DNA of 64,000 nt from Blasia pusilla (lineage: Eukaryota > Marchantiophyta > Marchantiopsida > Blasiales), in contig CM114273.1 in NCBI GenBank assembly GCA_050084515.1, positions 4,960,001-5,024,000 on the forward strand, written 5' to 3'. Each line of letters begins with the position of its first letter. The first letter of the stretch is position 1. The translations under genes were made by a program, and so were the position numbers. This document shows positions 58,046 to 64,000 of the stretch, one piece after another. The notes beneath the pieces are model-generated. The model saw only the letters and a list, made by a program, of their open reading frames with translations, did no database searches and had not been told where the DNA came from.

Positions 58046-58692
58046 AAATAGAGTGATGGAAAGAGAAACCGCTCTGGAATGTCAGTATGAGATACACTTT
58101 ATGTGGACACATTTCATAGGCAAAGGGAGGATCAAATTATGCCTGTAATTAGTGTTTGCCTTTCAATACCGTGCTTGTATACATGTCTTCGGTGCTGTTG
58201 AAGATAGAAACTTCTTTGATCATTAGAAATGCTAAAGAATTGAGACTGAGTGTTCAAGTGTGAGTGTACATGCGCGATTGACCGATAGGGTCGATTGCGA
58301 GTAATGGCCTTGTTACCGAGTTCTTTGCTGCGAAAGTTGATAACTAAAACGGGCAAAGAGCTCGTTTGAGAATAAGATGCAATAACATCTTTCTAAGATT
58401 GATGCAGAGGTTGAAACGATCTCAACTTGTAAAATTTAGTCTTTCCTGGAAACGATGCACGAATTAGTTTCCTGATCTGCGTTCGCAAATGGCACCAATC
58501 GCCATTTGAAACTTTAATCCATTGACCTCAAAGAGTACTCGGAAAACGATACGGAAGGCTCCACAGATTTTCGAAGACCCAGGTACCGATAGTGTAGAGA
58601 CATGCTCGAACAGGAGAATATTATTGGTGAATGCAGACCTAGTTCTGTGATTCCACATAAGAAGTTGGCGCTGCCATGCTCCTCCTCAATCC

Positions 58693-59109
58693 GTGTGCGG
58701 TCCGGCTCGCACACACCCCTTCATGTCTGCGAGTTTTCTTCGACTGCCGATTAGAGAAAGGAGTACTCAAACTCGGATCACCCATCTGCATCCCGATCAA
58801 TCCCACCGGCTCTTGCAGCAACAAAATGAGGATGAGAACGCATTTCTGGCTTCAAGTCTCAACGCACAACTACCATCTCGAGCAGCCAACTATTCCAACA
58901 TCCAATACCGCGAGGAAAAAGCTTTGGACGTGTTTTGGACTCTGCTAAACGCACGCACGGACAAGTTAGCTAATCATAACAACCATAAATTTGACGAGAT
59001 TACCTTGAGTTCTCTGCCTGAACTCGAACTTGCCCTCGGCCTTGAGCTCCAACTACACCTCCAACAAGAACTCCATTTTCACCTCCAACGACACACTCGA
59101 CTCACTTGA
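58693..59109 (+). other. Unassigned 138-codon reading frame in the Helitron
   Basis: Encodes a polar central stretch (LLQQQNEDENAFLASSLNAQ, YREEKALDVFWTLLNARTDK) and a Leu/Glu-rich tail (LPELELALGLELQLHLQQEL). Possibly part of a captured gene; no family recognised and no start-codon support. Confidence 0.2.
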
Positions 59110-59581
59110 CAGCAACTTGGCAGGCTCAGTGTCTCCAACTTTGGCTATGTAGGCTCGAGTTATACCGAGTCGCAATCATACCTATCACACACTTGTGTGG
59201 ATACAATAGGCCATCCATTCTCACAATGACACATGTAACTAATGAAACACTATGAGGGAGAAGATTTGATTCGGAGGGAAAAAAATAGTCTTGGGTCCCC
59301 TTATAGCCAAAAATGAAAGGATTACGCTTTTAGGTAGCAGATTTGATTCGGAGGAGAAAATAGGGATCCCTTACAGCAAAAAAGTACAGTTTTTTTCATG
59401 GATGGCTTCACTTTTCATATGTAGTCTCCTTTCTGCAGGGAGTTACGCTTGTCCTCAAATATTTTTGGTTGTTTTGTCTCTAAGAAGGAAGTTGAGCATC
59501 TATTTGGGGAGGAGCTTCTTTTCTTTACGGAAAAAAAACTACCACATTAAGTAACCCCTCCTCCTCACATTATAGTATAGA

Positions 59582-62107
59582 TACAAAAAATGTCAAATTT
59601 GTTAATATATAGTAACCCATATTTAAGAGTATTGCCTACTAGACTTATGTCCTACTCCGGGGCCGCATTCTTGTTAGTATGTCATACGAGCAAAGCAGTA
59701 AAAGACTAAAAAAATAACGTCCTCCACTTACAATTAGTAGAAAGATTACGTTTAGTGAAGAGTGACTACGGATAGGACCCAATCTGAAAAGGTGTAAAGA
59801 GATACCCGACATCGTATGATAATTCTAGTCCTCTCATTTAAATTGTCCCCATAGGATCCACTTCAGCCGTGAACTTGTAGGCTGGTGTAGCAAAATAAAA
59901 CTTGCCCATGCTGCGCTCCAAGTTCCCGGTAATTCCACCGGCAACACTTGTCCTCCATATCGACCAAGCCCGTCAGTCGTTTTTTTTACATGCGCCAATG
60001 GGGTCTCTGTTTTGTCAGTCTCGTGGGAAAGTGGTACGGGAAGCATTCCCGTGCCCGTGGCCTTGTGGCACTCCACAACTGCCTCAGATTCAGGAGGGCC
60101 CGTGGTCTTGTAGGGCTGCAACTGGCCCTGGACTTCACCGACTCTTTGATTGACTTTTGCCTATTCCAACTTTCCATTCATCACTGCGAAATCGGTAGCG
60201 TAGACCTACAAGTCGGACGGCAGAGAGCTTTGCGAAGCAGACGGAGTCAAATTGGGCGCAGTTTGGAGCTCCGCGGGAAGATTCAGGGCTTGAATGATAG
60301 CGATGTCATGGGACTTTGTAGTCGTGATGGTAGTTGCCTGATTGAGAGTCCATGCGGTCCTTACCAGCATCCGATTCCGATCTCGGTCTGCCCTGTGATG
60401 TTCGACCCGGTGGCGCTGCGCAATGCCCTGTGACTGCTCTAGTTACGGTGGCGGGGAAGCCGAACCACGCCTCCTCGCTCGCATCCGTAGACGCAAACAC
60501 AGGAGGAGAGTTCCTCCAAGCGCATCGGGCGGATCATACGGAACGACTCGTGTGATACAGCCGCTTCACATGGGATACGTAGACTACGGGCGGCATTGTC
60601 AACGACTTGAGTATGCTCCGACATGTGTCCGGAGGTTGAAGGCATGAGATCAAGCCCGAGACCGAGAGAAAAGCCAACGTTGAGAGCGAGTGAGGTCGCC
60701 GAGTGTTAAGGGAGGTGTGTATCCGAGGAACTTGTGCCGTATGTGAGGGAAGTTTACGTATCGGGGGTATTTACCATAAGGCCATCGGGGAGGTAAGAAT
60801 CGAGAACTCTCAAACGGCCAAATGGGTTTTTCAATCCGATCCGCCCATTCAGATCTGTCCCATGCACAGGTCTTTAGTGAAAGGGGCAATGGGTGGGGGA
60901 AGGTGCCTATGGGATTCTATTAACGCAATGTAGATGCAGAGAGTAGATCCTTCAACCTGATATGAGAGGCGTGGGGAAATTTGAGTGCACGTAGTCTCCT
61001 GGAAATTGAGAATGATGTCATCTTCCAGCTGTGATTGGCTCCGACAATGTGCACATCGTCTTTGCGACCTCATGATATACTATGATATTCGAGAAAGGCT
61101 ATGGTGGTCACACGCACATTATATAACGTCTAAACTCTTCTTACACTCGATCATGTACGGCGAAGTAGATCAAACCCGCACTCAATGGAGGAAACGTGGG
61201 ACCCTGGAGGATAATATAGTTAGTTGAGCAGGAACGACAAGGTTCTTCAGGCAAATGCTTATCAAACAATTGATGCCCAAACGTGTCATGGATGTTTTGT
61301 AAGCCATCTGTGGCGAATTCTCACCCACTTTCCATGCGTAAGGGTGTCTTTTCCATGTCCCGTTAAACGGCATTTTTCAAGCGTAACCATTAATTAATTC
61401 TGTATATAAACTCCGACGCAAGTTTGTACCCACGGAGTAAAGGTTGTTTCGGCCATTATTGTTACTATGACTGGTTAACAGTGAATATCAAAAATCGAAC
61501 GTTGCAAACAAGTTCTCGACACCGGCAATCGGCCTACACGTCCTTTCTAAGATATTGCGCAGGCGAATTTTCCGCATCTATAAGCGTATGGGCGATAACC
61601 ATCGACAGGCCTCATGAAGAAACTCAGGATGTCGAGGCGATTCCGTTTGTGCTCGATAGCTTCTAGCGGATGTATATGGTAGACTGGTCGCAGTGTCACG
61701 GGCAGAATGTAGACCAAAATACCAGGAAGCTTATCTCCTCTAGACTGGGCTTGGCTCGTATACCATCATACAACAAGAAACTGGCATGACTGAAAAAAAA
61801 CCGCTATATTTGCTGAAAGGGTCGATGTTAATTTCATGAGTTATTTGAGAGGACAAATTCGCATTCACTCAAACCAAAGAAGGAAAACCAACCGGACTGT
61901 ACAAGTGCATGGAATTGTTTAAAATATTCGTGATGAAGTATCGACCACAAAAATCGTACAATCGAATGAGGAAAGCAATTTCTTCACATCATTCTTACGA
62001 CAGTATCAAGGACAGTCTAATTATTAGTCTTGACTGAGGCAGCTATTCCTCCTCCTGTGGCCGTTTGTACAAGTCTCGCTGACATGGCCAGCCATTGTCA
62101 TAAGCGG
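59582..62107. other. Region without a confidently assigned gene
   Basis: GC content is moderate and several frames are open but mutually overlapping. The most coding-like is on the minus strand, about 60,145-59,834 (VNQRVGEVQGQLQPYKTTGP ... LGRYGGQVLPVELPGTWSAA), with possible upstream exons to 60,500. I do not recognise the protein. The rest shows no RNA gene or transposon domain. Confidence 0.25.
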
Positions 62108-62518
62108 TTAAGTTTTCACCAAAACAATTTTTCTCCCAGGAGGAAGCTCTGGAGATAAGAACATGAGACGCTCTGGCCTATGAACGACCTCTGTAGCCTC
62201 CTGAATTTCGCCAAATACCTTCCGTGACTTCGAGGCTGCCGCTGATGCGAGATTAAGTCCTACCATTACAATGTAGTGTTGAATATCATTGCAAACGAGC
62301 CTTAATTCGTGATACAAGATTGCTTTATCTGGGATATTTCCGTACAAACTCCGCTTCCTCCGAGAGTTCTTTGTTTCCTAGTGGTCTTGGAATCGTTTCG
62401 CCCAGTTCCACTCCTATCAAGATTGAATCTTTTCCTACCATTACACCGCTGGAAATGCGTCCGCGGACGCCAAATCTCGTTCTAAAACAGTTATTGCTAA
62501 AGAATTGGTGACTTCGCA
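62108..62518 (-). other. Unassigned reading frame, possibly two frame-shifted pieces
   Basis: Minus strand: a frame from about 62,518 reads FGVRGRISSGVMVGKDSILI, GVELGETIPRPLGNKELSEE and AEFVRKYPR-stop; an overlapping frame continues YGNIPDKAILYHELRLVCND, IQHYIVMVGLNLASAAASKS and KVFGEIQEATEVV. The handover at 62,340 suggests one protein with a one-base shift or an intron border. No family recognised. It lies just downstream of the EF-hand gene on the same strand. Confidence 0.3.
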
Positions 62519-62521
62519 GTT

Positions 62522-63088
62522 CTATCGTACCCGGACGATCTCCCGAGGAGAAAATCCGTTTCCGGGTCTAGATAAGCTCATGAACTTGACAAAGTCCTGG
62601 TAAGTTACCTTTCTCTCGCTGGTATGCTTATCCCTTGTCCCGACCACCGCCAGCATGGATGGTATATCGGTCTCAGAAGGACGTCGTCTCAGACCATCCG
62701 CATTTTTCATGACCCTTTTCAAATCTTCAGAGCATACAACACCGTCACCGTTTTTGTCAAGAACTTGAAACATGGTCTTGAGAGCTTCATCACTCTCCGA
62801 AATTGTCGTTTCCGGTTGAACTCTCAAAAGCCGTAAAAACTGAGCAAAATCCACGTCTCCTTCGACAAGCGCTAGCATTCGGCCTACATCATCCTTGGAT
62901 ATAAGCCTGCTGGCCACGACCTTTTGCAGGAAACTTTCCAAGTCTGAGGCAGCAATAATCCCATCACCATCCCTGTCCAAGACATAAAACGCCTCTCTGA
63001 GACGATCACAGCTACTCTCCTGCACCAAGCTTAGGAGATCCAAGCTGCTGCCGAACGCCTGACTTTGGCGCCTGGCTCCGGGACACAT
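62522..63088 (-). CDS. EF-hand calcium-binding protein, calmodulin-like, intronless
   Basis: 188 residues from ATG at 63,088. Four EF-hand positions are spaced as in calmodulin-like proteins. Loop 1 DRDGDGIIAASD (about residues 38-49) and loop 3 DKNGDGVVCSED (about 110-121) keep the calcium ligands. Loop 2 (around VEGDVDFAQFLRLL) and loop 4 (around DKHTSERKVTYQDFVKFM) are degenerate, so two ions at most. In both good loops the twelfth position is D, not the more usual E, which in other EF-hand proteins lowers calcium affinity or selectivity over magnesium. There is no signal peptide or membrane segment; an Arg-rich N-terminus precedes it. Likely a cytosolic or nuclear calcium sensor; partner unknown. 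Lack of introns is common in this family. Confidence 0.85.
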   Translation of the reverse strand: MCPGARRQSQAFGSSLDLLSLVQESSCDRLREAFYVLDRDGDGIIAASDLESFLQKVVASRLISKDDVGRMLALVEGDVDFAQFLRLLRVQPETTISESDEALKTMFQVLDKNGDGVVCSEDLKRVMKNADGLRRRPSETDIPSMLAVVGTRDKHTSERKVTYQDFVKFMSLSRPGNGFSPREIVRVR

Positions 63089-63315
63089 TGTGGACGTAAA
63101 GCTGTTAGAAACCTGTGTGGATCAAACACAGGGGAGGGTCGACTACGGGATCAAACACGGAGACGTAATTCTTCACGACGTGTCAAGCACGACTGGGCCT
63201 CAAAAACAACACCACAACGATAGACGAATGCACCTCAACGAAAGGAGAATTCACGGTCGCACTGCGCAAACGACTGTATGCATCTCCACCTTCCAACTGC
63301 CGCGGCGGGGCGCTA

Positions 63316-63322
63316 CTTATAC
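63316..63322 (-). promoter_or_regulatory. Possible TATA box of the EF-hand gene
   Basis: GTATAAG on the minus strand inside an otherwise GC-rich stretch, about 230 bp upstream of the ATG at 63,088. The isolation of a TATA-like word in GC-rich sequence makes it plausible. Confidence 0.35.
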
Positions 63323-64000
63323 GCGCAGGGAGAAGCCATGGACCCTACCAGTGAACCTAGAAGAACAGTACGTCTGGCTCTCAGTTGCCCGGGGCGCCCC
63401 GCCCACCCACTACTGCGCGGTACCCCAGTCTCCCGCCCCTTACGTAGTACCTACGCTATACGTGCCTGCCCGCGTCGCTGGCTAAATGGGCGGCCGGCGG
63501 GCTACGAGCGTGTAACCGGTTTGCGACCGGCGGTGAGTAACTTTACCGACGTTGGTTACTAGCGCTAACCAGGTAGCACCCATCTCTAGATATTTTGGCC
63601 AATCGACCGAACATAAATGACTGGCATTCTGTGACTTGATCTAGTTTCTTGTTGTAAAAAAATGTCTGGTAGCGTGTTGCCCAACTTTTCCAAGTGCCTA
63701 ACGTGGTCAGCGCCATTGATGGCAAAACCTTGAGCACCTTGTTTTCTCCAGGGGACTAGGTGGACTCTCCTATAGGTTCCAACGAGGGAAACAAAAGGGA
63801 AGGAGAGGCAAATGAATTTAAGGACATATTTTGTTCCCTTCATTTAAATACGCCCGTACTCATGTTTACTACATGCATGGCAGCTTCAGATTTCTATTTC
63901 ATCTTCCAAAGTTGACTTCAAATTGCATGAGGCTAGTGTTTAAGTTTTTATCATGTTAAGTTCTGGTCTGCATCTCACATAAAAAAATACAAAAAAATCC
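63323..64000. other. Intergenic flank, no gene recognised
   Basis: GC-rich to about 63,550, then average composition. No RNA gene, repeat family or protein domain seen. Confidence 0.4.

Larger units (their letters stand above)
55079..59581 (-). mobile_element. Gene-fragment-carrying Helitron, 4.5 kb, minus orientation
   Basis: The 3' end (minus) is a hairpin (55,090-55,108; arms GCCCGTGC and GCACCGGC, loop GAT), 7 bases, then CTAG at 55,082-55,079, followed by T. It is nearly identical over about 44 bp to the end at 18,035. The 5' end is TCTATACTATAATGTGAGG starting at 59,581, preceded by A. Both flanks fit insertion between A and T. The interior holds a disrupted glycosyltransferase fragment (55,960-56,556), several unassigned reading frames (57,232-57,626; 58,693-59,109) and strong inverted repeats, with no Rep or helicase. 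This is the classic layout of a non-autonomous Helitron that captured host DNA. Confidence 0.65.

Noticed and set aside
59948-60433. 161-codon plus-strand frame
   Set aside because: Overlaps a minus-strand frame of better composition and shows no domain; neither is convincing as a gene.
63090-63562. Plus-strand frames of 131 and 94 codons upstream of the EF-hand gene
   Set aside because: They lie in the GC-rich promoter region of the EF-hand gene and have no recognisable similarity.

Overview
This is a plant nuclear window from a repeat-rich stretch of a land-plant genome. Spliced genes with GT-AG introns of about 70 to 1,130 bp (RAD51, a TRAIP-type E3 ligase, PNO1, an OCA/Siw14-type phosphatase-like protein, an EF-hand protein) sit in islands between decayed transposons. 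The mixture of Helitrons, PIF/Harbinger and Ty3/gypsy DNA, a telo-box upstream of a ribosome-assembly gene, and plant-like protein sequences support a plant. I lean towards a seed-free plant (bryophyte or lycophyte), but the sequence alone does not settle the species.

Layout. 1-3.4 kb: intergenic, with a decayed reverse-transcriptase C-terminal fragment at the edge. 3.5-7.1 kb: five-exon OCA-type gene (+). 7.1-9.9 kb: non-coding, with two short tandem duplications and two hairpins. 10-10.5 kb: relic of an LTR family that recurs at 52-54 kb. 11.4-18 kb: broken Helitron (helicase and accessory-protein pieces) in AT- and pyrimidine-rich sequence. 18.0-19.7 kb: a compact Helitron bounded by recognisable ends. 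20.7-24.7 kb: TRAIP-like RING E3 ligase (+). 27.1-28.8 kb: PNO1 (-), with a telo-box upstream. 29.3-29.95 kb: head-to-tail array of Helitron-type ends. 31-34.5 kb: gypsy reverse transcriptase relic, second-lineage Helitron helicase relic, Helitron termini and a foldback MITE. 34.7-37.1 kb: inactivated PIF/Harbinger element. 37.6-41.1 kb: complete nine-exon RAD51 (+). 42.8-50.9 kb: large RepHel Helitron (-) with a conserved, unrecognised accessory protein. 51-54.7 kb: an acyl-CoA synthetase gene fragment joined to a gypsy integrase ending in a PHD finger, with an 0.8-kb tandem duplication and four copies of a short terminal repeat. 55.1-59.6 kb: 4.5-kb Helitron (-) with both ends visible, carrying a broken family-2 glycosyltransferase fragment. 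62.1-63.1 kb: EF-hand protein (-) and an unknown reading frame.

Together, RAD51 (recombination) and TRAIP (replication-fork and crosslink signalling) are genome-maintenance genes, PNO1 acts in 40S assembly, and the CML-like protein senses calcium. They are not an operon-like unit. The most interesting material is mobile: two diverged Helitron copies share an accessory protein I cannot assign, one Helitron has captured gene pieces, one small Helitron family is arranged head to tail, and a gypsy integrase carries a PHD finger.
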